A DNA stretch of 64,000 bases. It comes from MED-G105 sp039025235 (GTDB lineage: Bacteria > Pseudomonadota > Alphaproteobacteria > Caulobacterales > Parvularculaceae). The first letter of the stretch is position 1. Every line of letters begins with the position of its first letter. The notes below the pieces were generated by a model. The model was not told where the DNA came from. It saw nothing but the letters and a program-made list of their open reading frames with translations, and ran no database searches. The stretch covers positions 186,001 through 250,000 of the forward strand of contig JBCCOS010000005.1 of NCBI GenBank assembly GCA_039025235.1, in the 5' to 3' direction. Shown here piece after piece: positions 9,278-17,513 of this stretch. The position numbers and the translations under genes are program-made.

Positions 9278-9970
9278 TTATCCAACAACTGAACGAAGCA
9301 GTAGTTTGTTAAGTGAGCTACCTGCTTGCAGATTGCTTTTCGGCTGAACGCTGCTTTCGCAAGAGCGGCGATAATCTGCAATGTCCGCCACTGAAATAAT
9401 CAGCATGTCATGCTGTTCTGCAAAAACTTCGAGATCGGGCAAGCGCGCCATTTCTCCGTCATCTTTCATCACTTCACAGATGACCGCTGCAGGTGTGAGG
9501 CCAGACAGCTTTGCCATATCGACGCTGGCCTCGGTTTGGCCCCGGCGTTCAAGAACCCCGTTGGGGCGAGCTTTTAGAGGGAACATATGCCCGGGTGTTA
9601 CAATATCGTCGGCGCGCGCATCCGGATTGATCAATGCTGCAACGGTTCGTGCACGATCCGACGCCGATATACCGGTTGTCACACCTTCAGCGGCCTCAAC
9701 AGACACCGTAAATGCGGTTCCAAAGCCGGACTTGTTGTCTGAGGGCGCAACCATCATCGGAAGCTCAAATCGATCAATCAGGTCACCATCCATCGCGCAA
9801 CAAATAAGCCCACGCCCATGTGTCGCACAAAAATTAATTGCTTTCGCGTCGGCATAATCCGCGGCGATTACGAGATCACCTTCATTTTCTCTGTCTTCGT
9901 CGTCAACGATAATGACAAACTGCCCCTTTCGAAAGGCGTCCAAAGCGTGCGGTATGGGTGCGAGCGGCAT
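9278..9970 (-). CDS. ribB: 3,4-dihydroxy-2-butanone-4-phosphate synthase, RibB domain alone
   Basis: It converts ribulose 5-phosphate to dihydroxybutanone phosphate. Key stretches are DDEDRENEGDL (acidic metal site), THGRGLICCAM, GTAFTVSVEA ... GVTTGISA, TPGHMFPLKA and RRGQTEASVD. The protein has 230 residues and ends about 25 residues past the RibB fold (tail SSVQPKSNLQAGSSLNKLLL). It therefore lacks the RibA (GTP cyclohydrolase II) domain or degenerate RibA-like half that is often fused in alphaproteobacterial RibBA. No ribA lies in the window. The ATG is two bases past the ribE stop, and the ribosome-binding site (TAGGAGC) lies inside the end of ribE. Confidence 0.93.
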   Translation of the reverse strand: MPLAPIPHALDAFRKGQFVIIVDDEDRENEGDLVIAADYADAKAINFCATHGRGLICCAMDGDLIDRFELPMMVAPSDNKSGFGTAFTVSVEAAEGVTTGISASDRARTVAALINPDARADDIVTPGHMFPLKARPNGVLERRGQTEASVDMAKLSGLTPAAVICEVMKDDGEMARLPDLEVFAEQHDMLIISVADIADYRRSCESSVQPKSNLQAGSSLNKLLLRSVVG

Positions 9971-9971
9971 T

Positions 9972-10646
9972 TTATGCTCCTACTGACGTCATTGAAGATT
10001 GAGTTTCAGCGTTCATTTCGGAAGAAGTCTGCGCGGACATGCGACCGTCATTTGCCGGTGCTGATGAACTTAGTTTTTCGACATATTTTGCTAATATATC
10101 GACTTCTAGATTAACAAGGTCACCGACCGTTTTATGGGGAAGGATTAATTTGCTTTGGCTATAGGCGATAAGCGTAACATCAAACCAATCAGGACCCGTA
10201 TGGACGACGGTTAGTGATGCGCCATCAATGGCGATATAACCTTTTGATACAACGTAGCGCATTAGATCCGGCGTTGTTTTGATTTTTAGCCAGAGGGCGT
10301 CTTTATCTGGCGTAAAAGATAAAATTTCCCCAACCCCATCCACATGGCCTTGAACATAATGCCCGCCGAGACGGGTTGTTGGCAAAGCCGCTCGTTCAAG
10401 ATTGACTGTCGCGCCTTTTTCAAGGCCCCCTAAATTTGTTCTATTGAGTGTTTCCGGTGCAAGCCCTACTGAAAAAGTCTTTTCTGTTCGGTCAGTGAGT
10501 GTAAGACAGACGCCGTTCACGGAAATAGAGTCACCGAGGTTAGCATCCTCAAGAACGAGATCAGCTGATATTGTGATGGAAAAACCATCACCATCAGGAC
10601 CAATATTGCTTACGCATCCAATTTCTTCCACAAGTCCAGTAAACAT
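9972..10646 (-). CDS. ribE: Riboflavin synthase, alpha chain
   Basis: It dismutates two lumazine molecules to riboflavin. The 224-residue protein starts with the family's MFTGLVEE. It has two lumazine-binding barrel repeats (about 1-95 and 96-195), each with a ligand-binding stretch (SISVNGVCLTL in the first, YIAIDGASLTV in the second), plus GHYVQGHVDG in between. The tail after about 195 is not conserved. The start ATG overlaps the ribD stop by one base (TAATG), a tight operon joint. Confidence 0.96.
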   Translation of the reverse strand: MFTGLVEEIGCVSNIGPDGDGFSITISADLVLEDANLGDSISVNGVCLTLTDRTEKTFSVGLAPETLNRTNLGGLEKGATVNLERAALPTTRLGGHYVQGHVDGVGEILSFTPDKDALWLKIKTTPDLMRYVVSKGYIAIDGASLTVVHTGPDWFDVTLIAYSQSKLILPHKTVGDLVNLEVDILAKYVEKLSSSAPANDGRMSAQTSSEMNAETQSSMTSVGA

Positions 10647-11743
10647 TATGTGCCACCTCTGTTGCGTTTGCCCCGAACGAGGAAGTCATTCCCGGTCATT
10701 TCAATTGGCTTTAGGTCGAATTGATGCGCATCTGTAATGCTATTAGCGCCTTGGCCGTCAAAGGCACGCTGGCCACCGCCAATAATCACGGGCGCATAGA
10801 ATAACCAAATTTCGTCAATAAGGTCGGCGTCTGCAAAAGAGCCCATTGTTCGGCCGCCACCTTCAATCATCAGCATAAGAATGTTTCTCTGGTGCAGCAC
10901 CAAGAGTAGATCTGACAGATCGAAATTGCCGGCGCTATCGATGGGTGCGGCGAGGACGTCTACTCCTAAATGACGGTGAGCTTCTGTGCGATTTGGGGGC
11001 AGGGCATCAGACACAACAAGCAAGGCACCCTTGCCCGTGCGCTCAAAGACTTTTGCACCTGGTGGTGTTCTTGCGTTTGGATCTAGAACAATGCGCAATG
11101 GATGCCACTCTTTCCCGTCAAGGCGTGCGGTAAGTGTGGGGTCATCTGCAATGATTGTCTGTGCCCCAACTAGGATTGCGTCTGCTTCGCGGCGTAGTTG
11201 GTGTGACCTCGCGCGCGCTTTGGGGCCGGTTATCCATTTACTGTCCCCGCCTGCTGTTGCAATATGTCCATCGAGTCCCATTGCTGATTTTGCTACAATA
11301 AAGGGGCGGTTATGCTTTAGAGAAAAAATCCATGCACGAACCAGTTCATCGGTTTCTTCTTTGCAAAGACCACCCAAGCAAGGAATTCCTGCAGCATTCA
11401 ACTTCGTGCTTCCACCAGCAGCGAGGGGGTTCGGATCAGACGTACCAAAGTAAACTTTCGCAACGCCGGCTTTGATTAAGGCTTCAGTGCAAGGCCCCGT
11501 TCTGCCGGTATGATTGCAAGGTTCCAAAGTGACATAAGCCGTTGCCCCACGTGCATCGTCCCCGGCATTTTTAAGTGCGGCAACCTCTGCATGGTCAGCG
11601 CCCGGATAAGCATGCCATCCGGTTCCAACGATGATGTCATCTTTAACAAGAACGCAGCCAACCCGAGGGTTCGGGCTCGTAGCGCCTGACGCCCGTTCGG
11701 CGAGCGCAACAGCTTCAAGCATATATTCGCGGTGATCGCGCAT
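10646..11743 (-). CDS. ribD: Bifunctional pyrimidine deaminase / 5-amino-6-(5-phosphoribosylamino)uracil reductase
   Basis: The deaminase domain comes first: SPNPRVGCVLV, the zinc ligands in HAEVAAL and EPCNHTGRTGPC, and the SDPNP loop. The reductase domain follows: GLDGHIAT, SKWITGPKARARSHQLRREADAILVG, and GGGRTMGSF for NADPH. It makes 5-amino-6-ribitylamino-uracil phosphate. I place the start at the ATG at 11743 (MRDHREYML), 365 codons, with GAGG upstream. The frame stays open up to 11872, but that extension lies next to and within the riboswitch and is not conserved protein. It is the first gene of the operon. Confidence 0.95.
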   Translation of the reverse strand: MRDHREYMLEAVALAERASGATSPNPRVGCVLVKDDIIVGTGWHAYPGADHAEVAALKNAGDDARGATAYVTLEPCNHTGRTGPCTEALIKAGVAKVYFGTSDPNPLAAGGSTKLNAAGIPCLGGLCKEETDELVRAWIFSLKHNRPFIVAKSAMGLDGHIATAGGDSKWITGPKARARSHQLRREADAILVGAQTIIADDPTLTARLDGKEWHPLRIVLDPNARTPPGAKVFERTGKGALLVVSDALPPNRTEAHRHLGVDVLAAPIDSAGNFDLSDLLLVLHQRNILMLMIEGGGRTMGSFADADLIDEIWLFYAPVIIGGGQRAFDGQGANSITDAHQFDLKPIEMTGNDFLVRGKRNRGGT

Positions 11744-11861
11744 AAAAGACCTCGATGCCAAACCGGCTTCGAGGCGAAAACGATCGTAGCCTGACTTCAC
11801 GCAGAAACGAGCGCAAAGACAAATGCACACACTAAAATAAATTAGCATGTTCGATCGTTGA

Positions 11862-12043
11862 TCTTCTACCATCCGGACTATGACCGTCGGCTCCGGGCTC
11901 TCACCGGATCCTGCTAACGAGCGCTCCGTTCAAAAAGGACGAGGCCTTTTCGAAAACTAAGTGCATCGTCTGCTCGCGGGCTCACCAGTCGCTTAAAAGT
12001 GCGCTGTATTACCGCCGGTGGGGAATTGCACCCCGCCCCGAAG
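11862..12043 (-). promoter_or_regulatory. FMN riboswitch (RFN element) upstream of ribD
   Basis: On the minus strand the region reads, in order, the conserved blocks of the RFN aptamer: TTCGGGGCGGGGTGCAATTC, CCCACCGGCGGTA, AGCCCGCGAGC, a variable stem (AAAAGGCC ... TTTTTGAACGG), GCAGGATCCGGTGAGAGCC and CCGGAGCCGACGGTCATAGT, closing with CCGGATGGTAGAAGA. P1 pairs CTTC..GGG with the 3' GAAGA end. The known role of this element is to bind FMN and reduce expression of the rib genes. About 118 bases separate it from the ribD start; the expression platform there was not resolved. Confidence 0.95.
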
Positions 12044-12135
12044 ATCGATTATTTGTGGAAATCCCACGCGTAGCAAATAGCAATGACGCGCTTGGCTTTC
12101 AAGCCACACGGGCATGCGCAAACTGACCCAGTGTC

Positions 12136-12165
12136 AAAAACCTGAATTTACAAGTAAATTCAGGT
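12136..12165 (-). terminator. Rho-independent terminator of msrA
   Basis: On the minus strand ACCTGAATTTAC pairs with GTAAATTCAGGT, a nearly closed 12-bp stem, followed directly by TTTTTG. The msrA stop codon (TGA) lies inside the left arm, so the gene ends within its own terminator. It lies upstream of the riboswitch, insulating the rib operon from msrA read-through. Confidence 0.8.
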
Positions 12166-12864
12166 GCTTGCCTGGTTCCCCCACAGCTTCCTAACCCGAC
12201 GATCGCGCCCGCATCCTCTTCTGTAGAGTTTATATTTCAGCGCATTTTTTTTGTAATAATCCTGATGATACGCCTCCGCCCGCCAGAATTTCACCCGGTC
12301 GCGGACCGGCGTTACCACTTTTTGGCCAAGGACATTTTGAGCTTCATCAACAGCTGCCAAAGCAGCAGCACGCTCATCGGCGGTTTGTGCGAATATCGCG
12401 GTTTTATAGGAAGGTCCGCGGTCACAGAATTGACCACCGTCGTCTAGCGGATCGACGTGGCGCAAAAAGAAATCAACTAATTGGCGATAAGAAACCTTAT
12501 TTGGGTCATAGTAAACTTTCACAACCTCCAAGTGACCTGTGCCGCCGTTGGTAACATCACGGTAGGAGGGGTTTTCAGTGAAGCCGCCTGAATATCCAGA
12601 TACGGCTGAGATTACAGCATCTAATTTTTCAAAATCGGCTTCGATGCACCAAAAACAGCCGCCTGCAAATATAGCGCTGGCATAACGCTCGGCCATTTGC
12701 GCGTCATCTTGATTACTTGGTGCTTTTGCGGAGGTCTCGGCAGCCAGCGGGCTTTCGGATGATAAAAGGATCCAAAAGACACCAAAAAGTACAGCCGACA
12801 ACCAAACAACGGTTCGACGTTTCGCGTGGTTTTGAACCGCAATGGGTCGACTTTTGAATGCCAT
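12160..12864 (-). CDS. msrA: Peptide-methionine (S)-S-oxide reductase, exported form
   Basis: It reduces methionine-S-sulfoxide in proteins. The catalytic motif is GGCFWCIEA; GYSGG, NPSYRDV, GHLEVVKVYYDP, LRHVDP and the C-terminal YHQDYY are also conserved. The protein has 234 residues from the ATG at 12864, which has GAGG nine bases before it; an upstream in-frame TTG is less likely. Residues about 20-42 form a signal/anchor segment (VVWLSAVLFGVFWILLS ... AAETSA), so the enzyme probably acts in the periplasm. Candidate resolving cysteines are in QFCDRG and the C-terminal RGCGR. Confidence 0.94.
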   Translation of the reverse strand: MAFKSRPIAVQNHAKRRTVVWLSAVLFGVFWILLSSESPLAAETSAKAPSNQDDAQMAERYASAIFAGGCFWCIEADFEKLDAVISAVSGYSGGFTENPSYRDVTNGGTGHLEVVKVYYDPNKVSYRQLVDFFLRHVDPLDDGGQFCDRGPSYKTAIFAQTADERAAALAAVDEAQNVLGQKVVTPVRDRVKFWRAEAYHQDYYKKNALKYKLYRRGCGRDRRVRKLWGNQAST

Positions 12865-13026
12865 TTGTTCGTGCCTCGTTTGCAACTCGTTTGTCTAAGC
12901 AATCCTGCAACTATCTTTTGGAAGTTTACGCGCGAACGGTGCATTGCCCATCAGTCACGCTCGTCTTCAAAGCTAATACATAATCTCAATCAATAAAGTC
13001 AAAACCTAGTCATGGTGAAATAATGT

Positions 13027-13134
13027 CTAGAGCCGTTTGCATTCAAGCTGATTCAGAAAACGGCTCTAGAGTCTCGTTGGAGCCTGTTGCGAACCGCAAA
13101 ACCGGTGATCCACTTTTGCTGCAACAGGCTCTAG
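13027..13134. repeat. Dispersed double-hairpin repeat A, copy 2 (108 bp)
   Basis: It has the same length and CTAG ends as copy 1, with a one-base difference visible in hairpin 2 (TTTTGCTGC here, TTTTGATGC in copy 1). Hairpin 1 has a perfect 12-bp stem. Hairpin 2 has the AGCCTGTTGC / GCAACAGGCT stem plus a GCAAAA / TTTTGC extension split by an internal loop. It lies between msrA and a DoxX-like gene. Confidence 0.9.
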
Positions 13135-13299
13135 CGATGCGTTGGCCGGATCGTTTCGTTCAGCGGTGTCTGCGGTTTTCCATAGGTCTTTGAATTTACC
13201 GCCAAAAATCAAAATATCACGGTGTCCTCGCGCGTTCTGACCTTTGTTCACGATCATGCGTTTAAGGTAGAAAGCCCCAATTACGATGTTTATTCCCAT
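13066..13299 (-). CDS. Possible small protein running into repeat A
   Basis: This is an open frame of 77 codons from ATG at 13299. The first 54 residues (MGINIVIGAFYLKRMIVNKG...) have codon use like a real gene. The last 23 are encoded inside repeat A, ending ...QQAPTRL. No clear ribosome-binding site precedes the ATG, and I recognise no family. It may be a gene whose natural 3' end was replaced by the repeat, or chance. Divergent from the DoxX-like gene. Confidence 0.3.
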   Translation of the reverse strand: MGINIVIGAFYLKRMIVNKGQNARGHRDILIFGGKFKDLWKTADTAERNDPANASLEPVAAKVDHRFCGSQQAPTRL

Positions 13300-13343
13300 A
13301 GGGCGCGTCCACGAAATAAGCGCTTTTATTGAGGAGATTTATT

Positions 13344-13811
13344 ATGACTTATATTAAATGGAGCCTAGCCCTCGTTATTGGTGCTGTTTTGATATTCTTC
13401 GGTGTGATGAAGTTTACCGGTGGCGCTCACATTTTTCCGTACATTGAGTATAAAGCAACGGCCGCGAACCTACCACTTGCTTCACTCTTTTTCCCTTTCG
13501 TAAATTATGCGACGGGGCTACTCGAAATAGTTGCAGGTTTGTTGTTGATTATCCCAGCATCGCGGGTTTTGGGCGCGGTTATATCAATACTACCGTTTCT
13601 AGGGGCTGTGACGTTTCATGTGTCACCGTTTCTGGGAATCGTCACACCTGACTCCTACAGTGATCCGAGACCCATAGCCGCTTTATCGGCGGGCGGACCG
13701 TTTACGGTCTCAGATTTTTCATCAACCTCGTCGGCAAGTCTTTTTACAATAGCATCTGCAATGCTCGTTCTTTCAATTATAAATGTTTTTATCCAGCGAC
13801 GTTTCCGTTAA
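13344..13811 (+). CDS. DoxX-like small membrane protein
   Basis: The protein has 155 residues from the ATG at 13344, preceded by GAGGAG at 13331-13336; a GTG/ATG further upstream in the same frame has no such site. Four hydrophobic segments lie at about 5-22, 45-68, 73-97 and 125-148. The pattern of GVMKF in TM1, a FVNYATGLLEIVAGLLLIIP helix and a short periplasmic loop fits the DoxX/DUF417-type integral membrane families. The function is not known; DoxX relatives are linked to redox processes. Downstream it converges on purB with only 33 bases between the stops. Confidence 0.65.
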   Translation: MTYIKWSLALVIGAVLIFFGVMKFTGGAHIFPYIEYKATAANLPLASLFFPFVNYATGLLEIVAGLLLIIPASRVLGAVISILPFLGAVTFHVSPFLGIVTPDSYSDPRPIAALSAGGPFTVSDFSSTSSASLFTIASAMLVLSIINVFIQRRFR

Positions 13812-13844
13812 AGCCTTGGTACACTGAAGTAACTGTACGCGTTA

Positions 13845-15149
13845 CTATGTTTCGAAAACACGCCGGAAAATATGATCCACATGTTTCGTGTGGTATGAAA
13901 GATCAAAGAGTTGGGCAAGGGCGTCAGGCGTAACAAGGGCCGTTACGTCGTCATCGTCTTTTAGGCCTGAAAGGAAGTCTTTTTCGCCGCGCCATGTTGC
14001 CATCGCATTTCTTTGCACTAAACGGTAAGCATCCTCGCGTGACGCTCCTGCTTGTGTCAGTGCTAAAAGCACCCTTTGAGAATGGACCAAGCCGCCAAGG
14101 CGGTTAAGATTTGCTTCCATGCGTTCTGGGTAAACGACTAAAGAGTCGATGACGCCCGCCATACGCCGGAGGGCAAAATCCAGATGGATTGTCGTATCCG
14201 GACCGATGCCGCGCTCAACCGACGAATGCGATATATCTCGTTCATGCCATAGGGCAACGTTTTCCATCGCGGGGGTGACCGCCATTCTCACAAGCCGCGC
14301 AAGACCGGTCAGGTTTTCGGTCAGAATAGGGTTTCTTTTGTGAGGCATCGCTGACGAGCCCTTTTGACCACTAGAAAAATATTCCTCTGCTTCCAAGACT
14401 TCTGTACGCTGAAGGTGGCGCACTTCCGTTGCAAAGCGCTCAATAGAAGAGGCGATAACACCAAGCACAGCAAAGAACATGGCGTGACGATCGCGAGGAA
14501 TAACTTGCGTTGAGACAGTTTCTACCGTCAGCCCCATTTTCTCCGCGACATATTCTTCAACGGATGGATCAATATTCGCATAGGTTCCAACGGCTCCTGA
14601 AATTGCACAAGTTGCGATCTCAGAACGCGCCATTTCAAGTCGTTGTTTGCACCGTTCAAACTCAGCGTAAAACGTCGCGAGCTTCACGCCAAACGTGGTC
14701 GGCTCTGCATGAATTCCATGGCTACGCCCAACACAAATATGGTCTTTATGTTCGTATGCCCGCTTTTTAAAAGCTTCCAATACGAGGTCCATATCAGCCA
14801 ATAAAATATCGGCCGCTTTTGTGAGTTGAACAGATAAGCAGGTATCGAGAACATCTGATGATGTCATTCCTTGGTGAACGAAGCGTGCTTCGGGGCCAAC
14901 GATTTCCGCTAGATGGGTTAGGAAGGCGATGACATCATGCTTCACCTCGCGTTCAATTTCATCAATACGTGCAACGTCGAAAGAGGCGTTGTTCGCTTTT
15001 TCCCAAATCGTCTTCGCTGCGTCCGCGGGAACGATGCCTAAGTCAGCCAATTTGTCAGTCGCGTGCGCTTCAATTTCAAACCAAATTCTAAATTTGGATT
15101 CTGGTGACCAAATATCGGTCATTTCGGGCCGGGCATAGCGTGGGATCAT
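13845..15149 (-). CDS. purB: Adenylosuccinate lyase
   Basis: It splits succinyl-AICAR and adenylosuccinate in purine synthesis, as a cytoplasmic homotetramer. The 434-residue length is normal for the short bacterial form. Signatures are MIPRYARPEM at the start, HDVIAFLTHL, VHQGMTSSDVLDT, GRSHGIHAEPTTFG (catalytic His) and the fumarase/lyase signature SSAMPHKRNP with the catalytic serine before it. The start ATG at 15149 is 30 bases after the hemB stop on the same strand, so the two are probably cotranscribed. Confidence 0.96.
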   Translation of the reverse strand: MIPRYARPEMTDIWSPESKFRIWFEIEAHATDKLADLGIVPADAAKTIWEKANNASFDVARIDEIEREVKHDVIAFLTHLAEIVGPEARFVHQGMTSSDVLDTCLSVQLTKAADILLADMDLVLEAFKKRAYEHKDHICVGRSHGIHAEPTTFGVKLATFYAEFERCKQRLEMARSEIATCAISGAVGTYANIDPSVEEYVAEKMGLTVETVSTQVIPRDRHAMFFAVLGVIASSIERFATEVRHLQRTEVLEAEEYFSSGQKGSSAMPHKRNPILTENLTGLARLVRMAVTPAMENVALWHERDISHSSVERGIGPDTTIHLDFALRRMAGVIDSLVVYPERMEANLNRLGGLVHSQRVLLALTQAGASREDAYRLVQRNAMATWRGEKDFLSGLKDDDDVTALVTPDALAQLFDLSYHTKHVDHIFRRVFET

Positions 15150-15179
15150 ATGGGGTCTCGCTCAAAATTAATTATTTGT

Positions 15180-16187
15180 TTACGCATTAAGGTGGCGTGC
15201 CGCGTCGGCTGCAAAATACGTTACGATACCATCGGCGCCCGCTCGTTTGATAGCTGTCAGGCTTTCCAACATGACGGCTTGATCGTCAATCCAGCCGTTT
15301 TGTCCACCAGCTTTGATCATTGCGTATTCGCCGGAAACCTGGAAAGCAAATGTCGGCGTTGCAAATGTCTCTTTGATCCGATGGATAATATCTAGGTAGG
15401 CGCCGGCCGGTTTAATCATGATGCTGTCTGCGCCTTCAGCGATATCCATAGCGACTTCACGCAGCGCTTCATCTGAATTGTTCGGGTCCATTTGATAGGT
15501 GCGTTTATCACCTTTTAAGACTCCGCTTGCGCCAATGGCATCGCGATAGGGCCCATAAAATGCCGAAGCATACTTGGCTGCGTACGCCATGATCTGCGTG
15601 TCGAGTAGGCTATTTCCGTCCAGAGCTTTCCGAATGGCCGAAACCCGACCGTCCATCATGTCCGACGGTGCAATGATATCAAATCCTGCCGTTGCCTGGA
15701 CGACGGCCTGTTCGGCCAGCATCTCCACGGTTTCATCGTTTGCAATATATCCGTCTTTAAGGATACCGTCATGGCCGTGGCTGGTATAAGGATCGAGAGC
15801 CACATCGGCCAATAAACCCATGTCCGGCACCGCGTCTTTGATCGCGCGCGCGCAGTGGCACATGGTGTTTTCTGGGTCAACGGCACCGCGACCATCATCA
15901 GTCCGATGACTTGGATCGGTATGCGGAAAAAGGCCAATGGCAGGAATACCAAGCTGTTTTGCCTGTTTTGCTGCCTCCACCGCATGGTGAACAGGGAGCC
16001 GATGGACGCCGGGCATAGAGGGAACGGGTTCTGGATCGCCATTTCCGTCACGGACAATCAATGACCAAATTAGATCAGTCGTTGCCAAATTTGTCTCTCG
16101 AACCAACGCGCGCGACCATCCGTAGCGGCGTGTTCTGCGCAAGCGGGTGCTGGGAAAATCCGTATTAATAATCAATGGCCGGCTCAC
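15180..16187 (-). CDS. hemB: Delta-aminolevulinic acid dehydratase (porphobilinogen synthase)
   Basis: It joins two 5-aminolevulinate molecules to porphobilinogen in heme synthesis. The protein has 335 residues. The two Schiff-base lysines are in AYAAKYAS and SIMIKPAG. The metal site reads LLADVALDPYTSHGHDG: aspartate replaces the cysteines of the zinc type, so this is the Mg-dependent alphaproteobacterial/plant-like form. The arginine-rich N-terminal arm (RLRRTRRYGWSRALVRE) is the usual subunit arm. Divergent from the MarR regulator 182 bases away. Confidence 0.96.
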   Translation of the reverse strand: MSRPLIINTDFPSTRLRRTRRYGWSRALVRETNLATTDLIWSLIVRDGNGDPEPVPSMPGVHRLPVHHAVEAAKQAKQLGIPAIGLFPHTDPSHRTDDGRGAVDPENTMCHCARAIKDAVPDMGLLADVALDPYTSHGHDGILKDGYIANDETVEMLAEQAVVQATAGFDIIAPSDMMDGRVSAIRKALDGNSLLDTQIMAYAAKYASAFYGPYRDAIGASGVLKGDKRTYQMDPNNSDEALREVAMDIAEGADSIMIKPAGAYLDIIHRIKETFATPTFAFQVSGEYAMIKAGGQNGWIDDQAVMLESLTAIKRAGADGIVTYFAADAARHLNA

Positions 16188-16369
16188 AATTCTATTCCAT
16201 ATCCAAAAAAAGCAATGTCCTTAGGGGGTTTGAAAGCTTTTGACGGTAACTTTCAACAAAATGCCCTGGTTAGAATTTGATTTCAAATTGATCGGTCTGT
16301 TTTAAGGCCGCTTTTAGATTATCGTTCTAAAACCAGAGTGTAATTCAATTCGTTATGAGGCTTAAGACA

Positions 16370-16900
16370 ATGGCGGCTGTAGAAAGTGCTTTAACGTCCG
16401 GTGTAATTGGGGCGAATGAGGCGTCGCAAACCGATCCTGAAGAATTGCGCGTATCCTACCTGCAGCTTCTTCATCTCGTGGAACGGTTGCACCGTCAATT
16501 GCTTGATGTGATCAAGGATGAGTTAGAGCGCCTTGGTCAGACAGATATCAATTCTGTTCAAGCGTTACTCCTCTATAATATTGGCGATGCCGAACTCACG
16601 CCTGGCGAACTTCGCTCGCGCGGTCACTATCTTGGCTCAAATGTTTCATACAATTTGAAACAGTTGATCGACAAGGGATATATCCGCGAGCAAAGATCCG
16701 ACACGGACCGACGCTCCAAGCGTGTTTCACTAACCGCAGGCGGTGCGCATGTTCGTGATAAGTTGTCTGAACTATTTGAGCGTCAACTGCATTCCGTCGA
16801 GCAGGTTGGTGGGGTCGATATCGATCTTATTGATCAAACGAACAAGGCATTGAAACGCCTTGAGCGCTTTTGGGCAGACCAAGTGCGTTTTCGTCTATAG
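16370..16900 (+). CDS. MarR-family regulator, LdtR-like
   Basis: The protein has 176 residues from the ATG at 16370, with GAGG nine bases before it; an ATG at 16355 in the same frame lacks a site. A winged helix-turn-helix occupies about 50-140. The recognition part RGHYLGSNVSYNLKQLIDKGYI and wing EQRSDTDRRSKRVSLT closely match the alphaproteobacterial MarR type that includes Liberibacter LdtR, which controls an L,D-transpeptidase gene. The C-terminal dimerisation helices end at RFRL. No obvious target gene is adjacent except hemB (divergent), so its regulon cannot be read here. A strong hairpin follows at 16951. Confidence 0.85.
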   Translation: MAAVESALTSGVIGANEASQTDPEELRVSYLQLLHLVERLHRQLLDVIKDELERLGQTDINSVQALLLYNIGDAELTPGELRSRGHYLGSNVSYNLKQLIDKGYIREQRSDTDRRSKRVSLTAGGAHVRDKLSELFERQLHSVEQVGGVDIDLIDQTNKALKRLERFWADQVRFRL

Positions 16901-16950
16901 CTCGTCTGCTATAAAATTAGTGGAGCGCCTTACTTTAATTATTCAAAACG

Positions 16951-16995
16951 AACATTAGCGGTGGATCAGTGCTCTACTGATCCACCGCTAATGTT
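16951..16995. repeat. 20-bp perfect inverted repeat with 5-nt loop
   Basis: AACATTAGCGGTGGATCAGT pairs without mismatch with its complement across the loop GCTCT. It lies 50 bases past the stop of the MarR gene. As RNA it would be a very stable hairpin and probably ends or protects the transcript. Neither side carries a clean T-tract, so it is not a textbook rho-independent terminator. I saw no second copy in the window. Confidence 0.85.
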
Positions 16996-16999
16996 TATG

Positions 17000-17450
17000 C
17001 CATAACTTATAATAGGAGGTCCTCAGACGATCTGTGATCTCCACAATCATAATTCTGTTTTACCGGCGACTGGCGCACCTTGTTCTTGACCTGATTGTAT
17101 ATTGCGTACGAATTGTTCAGCCACAGTTTAGCCGCACACAATTTCAGCCATAGCAACGCTCATCCATTGGAACTTAAAGTCCAAAAATGCTTAGGTGAAA
17201 CTCCATTTCAAATTGACACCTGGACCTTATTCGGATCAGTCCAAAGAAACGCGGTAAGCATTATTATGGTGGAAGATAATAAGTCCGTCATCGTAACTGT
17301 AATTTGTCTGCAAAATGAGACAACTCTTGCAAGAATCTAATATTGAGCAATTTGCTAATGGTAGAATTTTGGCCGTAGGCAAATAGCGCCGATGTCGTCT
17401 CAATAATGCTTCGTGGCCTAGCGAATGTCTTTTACCCCGTTGGAGGTCAT
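17000..17450. other. Intergenic region upstream of glyA leader
   Basis: No conserved gene is visible between the MarR hairpin and the glyA leader. An 81-codon frame at 17095-17340 opens with TTG, has no ribosome-binding site and has no recognisable content. The region probably holds the glyA promoter. Confidence 0.4.
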
Positions 17451-17453
17451 ATT

Positions 17454-17513
17454 ATGTCGCTCCGGCAAGTATATCAGGGTTTGTTTTGGGATGTTTGGAG
17501 AGCTGCGCAATAG
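17454..17513 (+). CDS. Possible 19-residue leader peptide upstream of glyA
   Basis: An ATG at 17454 has an almost perfect GGAGGT site six bases before it (17442-17447), stronger than that of glyA. The frame gives MSLRQVYQGLFWDVWRAAQ and stops at TAG 17511. The stop overlaps a bulged stem (AGCTG..CAAT / ATTG CAGCT, about 17501-17523). It ends 113 bases before glyA. It has no run of regulatory codons, so classic attenuation is not evident. This could be a uORF controlling glyA or a free small protein; no homolog is known to me. Confidence 0.45.
   Translation: MSLRQVYQGLFWDVWRAAQ

Noticed and set aside
9381..9857. 158-codon plus-strand frame
   Set aside because: Lies opposite ribB, whose signatures are complete; low-complexity Ser/Arg-rich shadow.
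11744..11872. N-terminal extension of ribD to 11872
   Set aside because: Overlaps the riboswitch edge, cysteine-rich nonsense; ATG 11743 has GAGG and is the family start.
17095..17340. 81-codon frame upstream of glyA
   Set aside because: TTG start without ribosome-binding site, no recognisable content.
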